NCBI RefSeq assembly: GCF_004402535.1
Contig: NZ_SOEY01000030.1
Coordinates: forward strand, 157,801-221,800
Source: Cryobacterium glaciale
GTDB lineage: Bacteria; Actinomycetota; Actinomycetes; Actinomycetales; Microbacteriaceae
Reading direction: 5' to 3'
Length of the DNA stretch: 64,000 nucleotides
Shown here: positions 48,569 to 56,798 of the stretch, one piece after another
Layout: each line of letters starts with the position of its first letter
Position numbering within the stretch: the first letter of the stretch is position 1
Program-made: the position numbers and the translations under genes
Notes under the pieces: model-generated
The model's input: only the letters and a program-made list of their open reading frames with translations
Told to the model about the DNA's origin: nothing
Databases searched by the model: none

Positions 48569-48575
48569 CGGCAGC

Positions 48576-48607
48576 GGGCATCCGCCGCAACGAGACAGCG
48601 GATGCCC
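48576..48607 (+). terminator. Intercistronic hairpin after the substrate-binding protein gene
   Basis: GGGCATCCGC (48576-48585) and GCGGATGCCC (48598-48607) form a perfect 10-base stem with a 12-base loop, eight bases after the stop. It has no T tract. A stem here can raise binding-protein mRNA over the downstream ABC genes. The arms are the over-used word. Confidence 0.6.
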
Positions 48608-48677
48608 AGCCGGAACGTAAAATAAATATCTGACCCGAGGAATCACCCAGCATTGCCATCGCCGAGGAGCGAACCAC

Positions 48678-49523
48678 GTGAGTAGTACTGATGCCGGAGT
48701 TCGTGACTCGACGACGACCCCGGCCGCCGGTGGCGAGGCTGCCGGAACCGGCCTGCACATCTCCCAACTGCACAAGGTCTTCGCCGTTGGGCGCAAGGAA
48801 GTCGTCGCCCTCGACAATGCCAATCTGCACACCGACAAGGGTAGCTTTCTGTCACTGCTCGGACCGTCCGGTTGCGGAAAATCAACCATCCTGCGCATCC
48901 TGGCCGGCCTGGAGCAGCCCACGAGCGGCACTACCCGGGTCGACGGCAAAAGCCCGCAGCAACTTCGACTGGGGCACCAGCTCGGCATCGCCTTCCAGGA
49001 TTCCGCCCTGCTGCCCTGGCGCAGCGTGCGTGCCAACATTCGCCTGCCGTTCGAGGTTGCCCACCTCCCCGTCAACGACGCCTATATCGACGAACTGATC
49101 GCCCTCGTCGGCCTGCAGGGATTCGAGAAAGCCAAGCCGGCGCAGCTCTCCGGCGGCATGAAACAGCGCGTGTCGATCGCACGGTCGCTCGTGCTGAAGC
49201 CCTCGGTGCTGCTGCTCGACGAACCCTTCGGGGCCCTCGATGACATGACCAGGCAGCGACTCAACCTGGAATTGCTGCGCATCTGGACGCAGAAGCCCGC
49301 CACGACGCTCATGGTCACCCACGGCATCGCCGAGGCCATCTTCCTCTCCGACCACGTCGCGGTCATGAGTGCCCGCCCTGGTCGGGTCAAGGAAGTCATC
49401 GACGTCGACCTCCCCAGGCCCCGGTTGCCCGAGATGATGCGTTCGCCGGAGTTCCACGCCCTGCACGACCGCGCCTCCGACCTGCTGTTCAGCGATGCGG
49501 CCCTGGCGGGCGACGACCGGTGA
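48678..49523 (+). CDS. ABC transporter ATP-binding protein (SsuB/TauB/ThiZ-like)
   Basis: 281 residues, GTG start with GAGGAG. Walker [10 protein letters not shown] is at about 62-70, the Q-loop lies at [10 protein letters not shown], the signature is L-S-G-G-M-K-Q-R, and Walker B/D-loop [11 protein letters not shown] follows; the H-loop is V-T-H-G-I. The Q-D-S-A-L-L-P-W form is typical of nitrate/sulfonate/taurine type ATPases. It overlaps the first permease gene by four bases. Confidence 0.93.
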   Translation: MSSTDAGVRDSTTTPAAGGEAAGTGLHISQLHKVFAVGRKEVVALDNANLHTDKGSFLSLLGPSGCGKSTILRILAGLEQPTSGTTRVDGKSPQQLRLGHQLGIAFQDSALLPWRSVRANIRLPFEVAHLPVNDAYIDELIALVGLQGFEKAKPAQLSGGMKQRVSIARSLVLKPSVLLLDEPFGALDDMTRQRLNLELLRIWTQKPATTLMVTHGIAEAIFLSDHVAVMSARPGRVKEVIDVDLPRPRLPEMMRSPEFHALHDRASDLLFSDAALAGDDR

Positions 49524-50332
49524 TCCGCAGCTCGCTGCGCGCCCTGCCGGCCTGGGCGACCGGCCTGATTGGGGCCGCGATCGTCGTGGCCCTGTGGTGG
49601 ATCGGAGCCGTCACCGTGTTCGCCGAGGTCGGTTCGATGCCCGGCGGCGCGGTGCCGACCCCGCTCGATGTGCTCGTGCAGCTCGTCAGCGACGGGCCCG
49701 CCTTCTACCTGCCCCACGTTAGCGTCACCGTTCTCGAATCGCTCATCGGGTTCGCCTGGGGCAACGGACTCGCCCTTGTCCTTGCGGCGCTCGTACTGCT
49801 TCTGCCGCGCATCGAGAAGATCGCGATGCAGGTCGCCGTGATCACCTACTGCATTCCAATCGTGGCCATCGGCCCGATCGCGTACATCGTGATCGGCGCG
49901 CCGAGCGCGGGCGACCCGGCCGGAACGGCAGTGTTCCTCGCCGCCATGTCGGTGTTCTTCACCACGGTCATCGGGTCGCTCGTCGGCCTCAAGGCAGCGG
50001 ATGCCGCCAGCCTCGACCTCATCACCGTCTACGGCGGCAGCAGATTCACCCAGCTGCGCAAGGTGCGCCTGATCGCCGGGCTGCCCAGTGTGCTGACCGC
50101 ACTGCAGGTCGCAGCGCCCGCAGCCTTCATCGGGGCCATCCTGGGGGAGTACCTCGGCGGGGTCAGCCGGGGGCTGGGGATCGCCATGCTCGTGGCCGGG
50201 TCGACCGCCAACGTGGATCGGGTCTGGAGTCTCGCGCTCGTGGCCGGGGTCACCGCGGGTCTCGGCTACGCGATCTTCGCCGTCATCCTGCGTTTGGCGA
50301 CGCCGTGGACGACCGGACGGGGCAGCCGATGA
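49520..50332 (+). CDS. ABC transporter permease 1 (SsuC/ThiX-like)
   Basis: 270 residues, GTG start. About six membrane helices. The EAA loop that contacts the ATPase is [15 protein letters not shown] followed by F-T-Q-L-R-K-V-R. Paired with a second, different permease, it probably forms a heterodimer. The next gene starts in its stop codon (ATGA). Confidence 0.9.
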   Translation: MIRSSLRALPAWATGLIGAAIVVALWWIGAVTVFAEVGSMPGGAVPTPLDVLVQLVSDGPAFYLPHVSVTVLESLIGFAWGNGLALVLAALVLLLPRIEKIAMQVAVITYCIPIVAIGPIAYIVIGAPSAGDPAGTAVFLAAMSVFFTTVIGSLVGLKAADAASLDLITVYGGSRFTQLRKVRLIAGLPSVLTALQVAAPAAFIGAILGEYLGGVSRGLGIAMLVAGSTANVDRVWSLALVAGVTAGLGYAIFAVILRLATPWTTGRGSR

Positions 50333-51138
50333 GTTTTGCACGGGTGGCGCTGGCGACGGTCGCGCGCGGCCTGCTGACCGGGCTCATCACGCTGGTCTTG
50401 GTTCTGGTCGCCTGGCAGGGACTGCTCCTGCTGCTGGACATTTCGCCGTTCCTGGCCAAGGGGCCCCTCGACGTGTGGACCTGGCTCGTGACCGTACCCG
50501 ACGCCTCCGACAATCGGGCCCTCATCCTCGACAACCTCGTGGTGACCCTCGGCGACGCCTTTCTCGGGTTCGTGGCCGGTCTCACCTGCGCCCTGCTCCT
50601 CGCAGTACTTTTCACGCTGTCGAGGGGCATCGAACATGCCCTCATGCCCATCGCCCTGCTGCTGCGGTCGGTGCCGCTCGTGGCCCTCGTGCCGATCATC
50701 AGCCTCATCACCGGGCGCGGCCTCACGACCGCCGTGGTGATGGGGGCCATCGTCGTGTTGTTTCCGGCGCTGGTGAACATCGCATTCGGGCTGCGTTCGA
50801 CGTCGCCGCAGATCAGCGACGTGATCACCGTCTATGGCGGCAGCGCCTTCACGACCCTGCGCAAAGTTGCACTGCCGAGTTCGCTGCCCTCCTTCTTTGC
50901 CGCAGTGAAGATCTCGGTGCCCGGGGCGATCACCGGAGCGCTCCTGGCGGAATGGCTCACGACCGGCCAGGGACTCGGCAACTCGATCGTCGCTGCCGTC
51001 GCCAAGGTGCAGAATTCCGAAGTGTGGGCATCCGTCGTGGTGATCACGATCGTCTCGCTGGCTCTCTACGGCCTGGCCCAGGTGGTCGAGAACCTGGTAC
51101 TGCGGCGCATGAGCATGGAGCAGAGCACCGCGGGCTGA
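50329..51138 (+). CDS. ABC transporter permease 2 (SsuC/ThiX-like)
   Basis: 269 residues, ATG in an ATGA overlap; an in-frame ATG at 50305 would give a longer overlap. About six membrane helices, EAA loop S-D-V-I-T-V-Y-G-G-S-A-F-T-T-L-R-K-V-A-L-P. Related to but clearly different from permease 1. Systems for sulfonate or taurine usually use one permease gene as a homodimer, so two permeases point to another substrate class. It converges with the App1-type gene. Confidence 0.9.
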   Translation: MSFARVALATVARGLLTGLITLVLVLVAWQGLLLLLDISPFLAKGPLDVWTWLVTVPDASDNRALILDNLVVTLGDAFLGFVAGLTCALLLAVLFTLSRGIEHALMPIALLLRSVPLVALVPIISLITGRGLTTAVVMGAIVVLFPALVNIAFGLRSTSPQISDVITVYGGSAFTTLRKVALPSSLPSFFAAVKISVPGAITGALLAEWLTTGQGLGNSIVAAVAKVQNSEVWASVVVITIVSLALYGLAQVVENLVLRRMSMEQSTAG

Positions 51139-51164
51139 CGCAGTCCTGTCTGGTTGCCGTGCGG

Positions 51165-52238
51165 TTACAGCAGGCCGTGCTCGGCGAGCTGGTTGGCAAG
51201 GCTCGATCCGTCGGGCCCGTACACCCACGGTGCTTCAGCGCCGTCCTCGATCAGCACGGCGTCGCGTGAGCGACCACCGGCGAGCACCGCTTCGCTCGGG
51301 GACAGCTGGCGGATGGCCACGGCCGCGACGCTGCCCGGATAGTCACGCTGGAAGTCGCTGTAGATGGCCTCGTCGTGCTGGCCGTCGTCACCGATCAGAA
51401 TCCAGCGCATGTGCGGAAACTGCTCGGCGAGCCGGCGCAGGTTGTCCCGTTTGTGCGCGCTCCCGCTCCGGAACCAGCGGTCGTGGGTGGGGCCCCAGTC
51501 GGTCAACAGCAGCGCCCCGGCCGGGTAGAGGTTGCGGGAGAGAAAACGCGACAGGGTGGGGGCCACGTTCCAGGCACCGGTGGAGAGGTAGATCACCGGG
51601 GCTCCTGGCGTGTTCGACGCCAGGCGTTCCAGGAACACAGCCATGCCGGGCGTCGGAACCCTGGCATGCTCGTCGAGCACGAAGGTGTTCCAGGCGGCGA
51701 GCAGCGGGCGGGGGAGCGTGGTGACCATCACGGTGTCGTCGACGTCGGAGACGACGCCGTAGCCGACCGTTGGCGCCACGATGAAGAGCGGGGCCTCGGC
51801 CACGGCCGAGAATTCGGTGTGCAGCCGGGCGACGTGCCAGCCGGCCGGCAGCGACACCGGAACCACGGTGTCGACGACCCCGCCGCGATCCGCCTGCACG
51901 CGATGCGTCTGGCCGTCGATCTCAATCGTCACCGTCACGTCGTTGACGGGAACGCTCGTGAAGCTGCGCCAGCCTCGGATGCCGGCGTCACGGCCATCCG
52001 CTCGGGGGCGTTTCTGACGCTTCGAAGGTTTGTCGGGTTTGGCCAGGAGCACCCGGCAGAGGATGCGCACCCAGTCGGTCGAGCCGTAGCCGGTATAGGG
52101 GATGACGGTGGGCTGATACCCACGGCGACGGGCGGAATGCTCACGGCGGTCGTGCAGCCAGTCTTCCATGCGGGCCGCGCGGTGCATGATCCGCTCGGGA
52201 CTGGGAGCACGCGGCGTGGCGTCTGGGGACTCTGGCAC
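51165..52238 (-). CDS. App1-family phosphatase (DUF2183)
   Basis: 357 residues. The catalytic region has V-S-D-V-D-D-T (the D-x-D-x-T phosphatase motif, near 165) and matches the App1 phosphatidate phosphatase domain, with I-Y-L-S-T-G, L-L-L-T-D-W-G-P and K-R-D-N-L-R further on and I-G-D-D-G-Q-H-D-E as the last acidic motif. The fold is HAD-like. In bacteria the substrate is unproved; in yeast App1 dephosphorylates phosphatidate. GTG at 52238 with a very close GAAGG; a later ATG at 52187 is also possible. Confidence 0.85.
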   Translation of the reverse strand: MPESPDATPRAPSPERIMHRAARMEDWLHDRREHSARRRGYQPTVIPYTGYGSTDWVRILCRVLLAKPDKPSKRQKRPRADGRDAGIRGWRSFTSVPVNDVTVTIEIDGQTHRVQADRGGVVDTVVPVSLPAGWHVARLHTEFSAVAEAPLFIVAPTVGYGVVSDVDDTVMVTTLPRPLLAAWNTFVLDEHARVPTPGMAVFLERLASNTPGAPVIYLSTGAWNVAPTLSRFLSRNLYPAGALLLTDWGPTHDRWFRSGSAHKRDNLRRLAEQFPHMRWILIGDDGQHDEAIYSDFQRDYPGSVAAVAIRQLSPSEAVLAGGRSRDAVLIEDGAEAPWVYGPDGSSLANQLAEHGLL

Positions 52239-52335
52239 GCCTTCATTCTGCCATGTTTGCTGTGCATCCCCCGATCAGGCCTGTGGGATTGGGGTTTTAC
52301 CCCATAGGATGGTGAATTATCTTCAAGGGGGATAA

Positions 52336-53013
52336 ATGTCACTTGGTGGCCTATTGGGTGAAGAGGCCGGTGCAGCACTGCAGCAGGTGCGTACCGAGCC
52401 GATTCAGCAGCGCAGCGCTGCACGTCTGTCTGGTTTGCTCGATGCGGCTGCCGCCGTCGTGGACGAGGTCGGTTTCGACCGCATCACGACCGCGATGATC
52501 GCGGAACGTGCTGGTGCTTCCATCGGCACGGTGTACCGCTACTACCCCGACCGGGTGGCCGTCCTGCACGCCCTGCACGAGCGCGCCGTGGTGCGCTTTC
52601 GGCAGCGCGTCGTCGACGAACTCGGCGCCAGCACCCTCACGTCCTGGTGGGACGCGGTGGACTGTGTCGTGACCGCTTTCGTCGGCCTGTACCGCTCCGA
52701 GCCCGGCTTTCGCATCGTGAACTTCGACGACCGCGACGGCGCACCCGCCGCCGACGCCGTGGCGGATGCCGATTTCTTCGCACGACGCCTCGCCGATGTC
52801 CTCGTGAACGAGTTCGACCTGCCGGGCGGCGACGACCTGATCTTTCGCCTCGAGGTCGCCGTCGAGATGGCCGACGCGCTGCTCGCCCGCGCCTTCCACA
52901 CTGACCCGGTCGGCGACGAGCGCTTCATCGCCGAGTGCCGTCTCGTATTGCGCAATTACCTCGACGGGTTCTACAGCCCGCAGGCACTGAACCTGCTCGC
53001 GGACGCGTCCTGA
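52336..53013 (+). CDS. TetR-family transcriptional regulator
   Basis: 225 residues, ATG start with AAGGGGG upstream. The N-terminal helix-turn-helix F-D-R-I-T-T-A-M-I-A-E-R-A-G-A-S-I-G-T-V-Y-R-Y-Y-P is standard TetR. The ligand-binding half is unassigned. It diverges from the App1-type gene and precedes the osmoprotectant transporter by 180 bases with a terminator between, so it may control either neighbour. Targets cannot be read from sequence. Confidence 0.92.
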   Translation: MSLGGLLGEEAGAALQQVRTEPIQQRSAARLSGLLDAAAAVVDEVGFDRITTAMIAERAGASIGTVYRYYPDRVAVLHALHERAVVRFRQRVVDELGASTLTSWWDAVDCVVTAFVGLYRSEPGFRIVNFDDRDGAPAADAVADADFFARRLADVLVNEFDLPGGDDLIFRLEVAVEMADALLARAFHTDPVGDERFIAECRLVLRNYLDGFYSPQALNLLADAS

Positions 53014-53022
53014 CCTTCGCGC

Positions 53023-53060
53023 AATGCCGGGCAGCTTTACTGGGCTGCCCGGCATTTTTT
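53023..53060 (+). terminator. Rho-independent terminator after the tetR-type gene
   Basis: AATGCCGGGCAGC (53023-53035) and GCTGCCCGGCATT (53044-53056) form a perfect 13-base stem with an 8-base loop, followed by a run of T's to 53060. One of the clearest intrinsic terminators in the window. Confidence 0.95.
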
Positions 53061-53192
53061 CGTCGGCAGACCGGCCTGTTCGCTGCTGGATAAATCTTTC
53101 TGCGCAATCTGTTTTGCCTGTCGCCGCGAATAGTGATTGGGTTAGCATCTGCTGTGTGTTGACCCGAACGATGCGAGGAGCGCGCCACCAGG

Positions 53193-54098
53193 ATGATTGA
53201 ATTCCACTCGGTGACCAAACGGTTCCCCGACGGCACCCTGGCCGTCGACGACTTCAGTCTCGTGCTGCCCTCCCACAAGACCACCGTGTTCGTCGGAACG
53301 TCGGGGTCAGGAAAGACGACGTTGCTGCGCATGATCAACCGTATGGTCGATCCGACCAGCGGCTCCATCGACATCGACGGGGACGACATCGGTACCCTCG
53401 AACCGGTTAAACTGCGACGCGGCATCGGTTACGTCATGCAGAATTCAGGATTGCTTCCGCACCGCAGAGTCATCGACAACGTCGCCACCGTACCTATGCT
53501 GCGGGGGATGCCGAAGAAGAAGGCCCGCGAGGAGGCACTCGCGCTGCTCGACACGGTGGGCCTCGACCGCACGCTGGCCGACCGGTATCCGAGTCAACTC
53601 TCCGGCGGGCAGCAGCAACGCGTCGGCGTAGCCAGGGGACTCGCCGTCAACCCCAATATCCTCCTGATGGATGAGCCGTTCGGCGCTGTGGATCCCATCG
53701 TGCGCGCCGAACTGCAACAGGAGCTCCTGCGGCTGCAACAGGAGCTCGGCAAGACGGTGGTTTTCGTCACCCACGACATCGATGAAGCCTTTCTGCTCGG
53801 CGATCAGGTGGTCATCCTGCGCACCGGCGGCAAGGTCGCCCAGGTCGGTTCGCCGGCCGAGATACTGGCCAATCCGGTCGACGAGTTCGTGGCAACGTTC
53901 GTCGGCGCCGATCGGGGCAAGCGCTCCCTGCACGTCGAGAACCACGGCGACGGTGACATCGTGGTCGACGAGACCGGGCGCCTCGCCGGCGTGCTCGTGG
54001 ACGCAGGCTCGTCGGGTCATTCCTCCGCTGCCAGCTCAGAGTCAAAGGCCGGTCCTCGAGGACCGGGTGCCTCGGCGCAGGGTGGGGATTCGCGGTGA
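53193..54098 (+). CDS. opuCA: Osmoprotectant ABC transporter ATP-binding protein (OpuCA/ProV-like)
   Basis: 301 residues, ATG start. It energises uptake of glycine betaine, choline or carnitine. Walker A G-T-S-G-S-G-K-T-T is at 35-43, the signature L-S-G-G-Q-Q-Q-R-V-G-V-A-R-G follows, then L-L-M-D-E-P-F-G-A-V-D. The H-N-D region reads V-T-H-D-I-D-E-A. Typical OpuCA proteins are about 380 residues with two C-terminal CBS domains; here only a short single CBS-like stretch remains after residue 245. It overlaps the permease gene by four bases. Confidence 0.92.
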   Translation: MIEFHSVTKRFPDGTLAVDDFSLVLPSHKTTVFVGTSGSGKTTLLRMINRMVDPTSGSIDIDGDDIGTLEPVKLRRGIGYVMQNSGLLPHRRVIDNVATVPMLRGMPKKKAREEALALLDTVGLDRTLADRYPSQLSGGQQQRVGVARGLAVNPNILLMDEPFGAVDPIVRAELQQELLRLQQELGKTVVFVTHDIDEAFLLGDQVVILRTGGKVAQVGSPAEILANPVDEFVATFVGADRGKRSLHVENHGDGDIVVDETGRLAGVLVDAGSSGHSSAASSESKAGPRGPGASAQGGDSR

Positions 54099-54781
54099 CC
54101 TGGATCTGGTCGAATCTGGACCTTGTTTGGGATCGCACGTTCGATCACCTCGTGCTCAGCGTGCCCTCGATCATTCTGAGCTTCCTCATCGCCCTCCCGT
54201 TCGGCTGGCTCGCCCACCGCTACCGCACCAGCCGGGCAGTGATCCTCACCACCGTCGGGTTGCTCTACGCGATCCCATCTCTGCCGTTGTTCATCGTGCT
54301 GCCCTTCATCGTGGGCACCAGCATTCGCTCGCCGCTGAACCTCATCATCGCGCTCACCCTCTACGGGGTGGCACTCATGGTGCGGGTCGTAGCGGATGGT
54401 CTCGGTTCAGTCGACCGCGACGTGCAACAGTCAGCCACGGCCGTCGGCTTCTCGGGCTGGACCTCGTTCTGGCAGGTCGAGTTGCCCCTGGCCGGTCCGG
54501 TGCTGCTGGCTGGCCTGCGCGTCGTGGCGGTCAGTACGGTGAGTCTCGCCACGGTCGGTGCGGTGATTGGTGCCCAGAGCCTCGGCAGCTTGTTCACGGA
54601 CGGGTTTCAGCGGGGGATTCAGGCCGAAATCATCGCGGGGATCGTGGCCACCGTGCTGCTCGCCCTCGTCCTCGATGCGCTACTCGTGGTGATTGGACGA
54701 TTGCTGATGCCGTGGACCCGGCCCAGCGCGATCGGCGTCACTTCACGTCACGATGTGGTGGCCAGGGAGGTGACTGCATGA
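54095..54781 (+). CDS. opuCB: Osmoprotectant ABC transporter permease (OpuCB-like)
   Basis: 228 residues, GTG start. About six membrane helices. F-L-I-A-L-P-F-G-W-L-A and Y-A-I-P-S-L-P-L-F are family segments, and the EAA loop reads A-D-G-L-G-S-V-D-R-D-V-Q-Q-S-A. It pairs with the following gene product. Overlaps on both sides (GTGA and ATGA) show a tight operon. Confidence 0.92.
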   Translation: MTWIWSNLDLVWDRTFDHLVLSVPSIILSFLIALPFGWLAHRYRTSRAVILTTVGLLYAIPSLPLFIVLPFIVGTSIRSPLNLIIALTLYGVALMVRVVADGLGSVDRDVQQSATAVGFSGWTSFWQVELPLAGPVLLAGLRVVAVSTVSLATVGAVIGAQSLGSLFTDGFQRGIQAEIIAGIVATVLLALVLDALLVVIGRLLMPWTRPSAIGVTSRHDVVAREVTA

Positions 54782-55533
54782 CCTTTCTCCTCGAGACGCT
54801 GGCCTGGCTCGTCGACCCCGCGAACTGGGTCGGCTCCGGCGGAATTCCGACGCGCCTGGCCCAACACCTGTTGTTCACGCTCGTGACCCTGGTCGTGGCC
54901 TCGGTGATCGCCGTGCCGATTGGGTTCCTGATCGGTCACACCGGCCGTGGCCGTGGGCTGGCCGTGGCCACCTCGGGTGCATTCCGGGCCATTCCCACCC
55001 TGGGCCTGCTCACCTTGGTGGCCCTCTGGGTGGGCATCGGGCTGAATGCCCCCTATGTGGCGCTGACCATACTCGCCATTCCGCCCATCCTCGCCGGTGC
55101 CTACACTGGCTTTGAGGCCATCGATCGCAAGATCGTAGATGCCGCCAGGGCCGTGGGCATGTCGGAGGCCCAGATCGTGCTCAGGGTCGAGGTGCCCCTC
55201 GGCTTGCCCCTGCTCATCGGTGGAATTCGCTCCGCAGCCCTGCAGGTGGTGGCGACGGCCACCCTCGCCGCGTATATCGCCGATTTCGGCCTCGGCCGGT
55301 ACCTGTTCGCCGGCCTGCGTACCCGCGATTACGGCGAGATGCTCGGTGGATCCATCTTGGTGATCCTGCTCGCCATCGTGCTGGAGGGTGCGTTCGCCCT
55401 CGTGCAAAAGCTGGTCGTTCCGCGCGGCGTCACCGCGGGCCTCCCCACAGATATCCGGGACGGGTCATCCCGATCCCGCCCGGTGATGGAACCCACCATC
55501 GAGGAAGGAAACAGTCATGTTCACAGCACATAG
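54778..55533 (+). CDS. opuCD: Osmoprotectant ABC transporter permease (OpuCD-like)
   Basis: 251 residues, ATG in an ATGA overlap. About six membrane helices with F-R-A-I-P-T-L-G-L-L-T-L and an EAA loop A-A-R-A-V-G-M-S-E-A-Q. L-Q-V-V-A-T-A-T-L-A-A-Y-I resembles OpuCD/YehW proteins. A C-terminal hydrophilic tail of about 35 residues overlaps the start of the binding-protein gene by 17 bases. Confidence 0.9.
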   Translation: MTFLLETLAWLVDPANWVGSGGIPTRLAQHLLFTLVTLVVASVIAVPIGFLIGHTGRGRGLAVATSGAFRAIPTLGLLTLVALWVGIGLNAPYVALTILAIPPILAGAYTGFEAIDRKIVDAARAVGMSEAQIVLRVEVPLGLPLLIGGIRSAALQVVATATLAAYIADFGLGRYLFAGLRTRDYGEMLGGSILVILLAIVLEGAFALVQKLVVPRGVTAGLPTDIRDGSSRSRPVMEPTIEEGNSHVHST

Positions 55534-56440
55534 AGGCCGGCTCACGCTTATCGGCGCCGTCGCGGTTGGGGCCGTCGTAGCCCTTGCAGGGTGTGCGTCG
55601 GGGGACCCCCTGGCGGAACCGTCGAGCAGCGCAGCCGACTCGACCATAGTGGTCGGGTCGCAGGCGTATTACTCCAACGAGATCATCGCCGAGATCTACT
55701 CCCAGGCGCTCGAAGCGGGCGGTTTCACCGTCGACCGACAGTTCCAGATCGGTCAGCGCGAGGTCTACCTGCCCGACATCGAGGCCGGCAAGATCGACGT
55801 TTTCCCCGAGTACACCGGAAGCCTGCTCCAGGCCCTCGACAAAGAGGCCGTCGGCGGCACCAGCGACGCGACCTACGAGGAGCTTCAGGCAGCCCTGCCA
55901 GACAACCTGCGCGTTCTCGATAAGGCGGATGCCTCAGACCAGAACTCCTGGACCGTCACCGACGCCTTCGCGAGCGAGTACAGCCTCACCGACATCGCCT
56001 CGCTGACCAACGTCACCGAGCCGATTACCGTCGGTGGCAACTCGGAGCTCGAGACCCGGCCGTACGGACCGACCGCTTTGACAGAGAAGTACGGAATCGA
56101 TATCGCGGGATTCGTGCCGGTCGAAGACAGCGGCGGACCGCTGACCGTCAAGGCACTCGTCGACGGCGACATCCAACTCGCCAACATCTACACGGCCGAC
56201 CCGAACATCAAGACCAACAACCTGGTCGCCCTCTCCGACCCCGACGGACTGTTCTTTGCGGACAATGTCGTGCCCGTCGTCTCCCAGAAGATCGATGACA
56301 GTGCGGCGGCGATTCTCAACCAGGTCAGCGCGGCCTTGACGGCCGACACCCTCGTCGACCTGAACGCGCAGAGCAAGAACGACCAGCTCTCCGCCGACAA
56401 GATCGCGACCGCCTGGCTCACCAAGGAAAAGCTCGTCTAG
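55517..56440 (+). CDS. opuCC: Osmoprotectant-binding lipoprotein (OpuCC-like)
   Basis: 307 residues, ATG start after GAGGAAGG. A lipoprotein signal peptide ends at L-A-G-C (Cys near 21). The mature protein has the OpuAC fold: V-G-S-Q-A-Y-Y-S-N-E-I-I-A-E-I-Y, V-Y-L-P-D-I-E-A-G-K-I-D-V-F-P-E-Y-T-G-S and late F-F-A-D-N-V-V-P-V. It captures a quaternary ammonium osmolyte outside the membrane. It ends 11 bases before a displaced copy of the M56 gene's 3' end. Confidence 0.93.
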   Translation: MFTAHRGRLTLIGAVAVGAVVALAGCASGDPLAEPSSSAADSTIVVGSQAYYSNEIIAEIYSQALEAGGFTVDRQFQIGQREVYLPDIEAGKIDVFPEYTGSLLQALDKEAVGGTSDATYEELQAALPDNLRVLDKADASDQNSWTVTDAFASEYSLTDIASLTNVTEPITVGGNSELETRPYGPTALTEKYGIDIAGFVPVEDSGGPLTVKALVDGDIQLANIYTADPNIKTNNLVALSDPDGLFFADNVVPVVSQKIDDSAAAILNQVSAALTADTLVDLNAQSKNDQLSADKIATAWLTKEKLV

Positions 56441-56451
56441 TCGACGTAACG

Positions 56452-56583
56452 CTAGGCAGCAGACAGAATGAACGCCGGCCCGGCCAGGAGCACCGCCGAC
56501 ACGGTGAGTGCTCCGGCCGTGGCCGTGTAGCGCAGTGGCGCGGTCGGGTTCACCAGCCGCGCCACGCGCGGCATCACCTGGTG
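56452..56583 (-). pseudogene. Displaced 3' fragment of the M56 peptidase gene (132-base direct repeat, copy A)
   Basis: This 132-base stretch is the same as 59124-59255 at 129 of 132 positions, with no gaps, and in the same orientation. It encodes the last 43 codons and stop of the M56 peptidase in frame but has no start or rest of the gene. Its stop lies 11 bases from the end of opuCC, which suits the original convergent arrangement before a segment was inserted or duplicated. Identity ends abruptly at 56583. Confidence 0.92.
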
Positions 56584-56798
56584 GTGAGGCCCATTTGATG
56601 ATCGGGACCAAGCCACCTCACGATACAAGATTTAGGTCGTCGAATAATGCAGGAACAGCGCGTGCAATGCGGGAAACCTGCATCTGCGAGGTGCTCATCC
56701 GGCCGGTAGGTTGATTCAAGACAAGCCCTATTCTTTCCTGATCAGGTTGGCATTCTCGGTCTATCGCGAAAATCGCGTGTCGATCGGTGGATTCAGGA

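Noticed and set aside
56508-56714. A 68-codon plus-strand frame across the displaced M56 fragment
   Set aside because: It is antisense to the duplicated M56 end and crosses the duplication boundary, so it is fortuitous.
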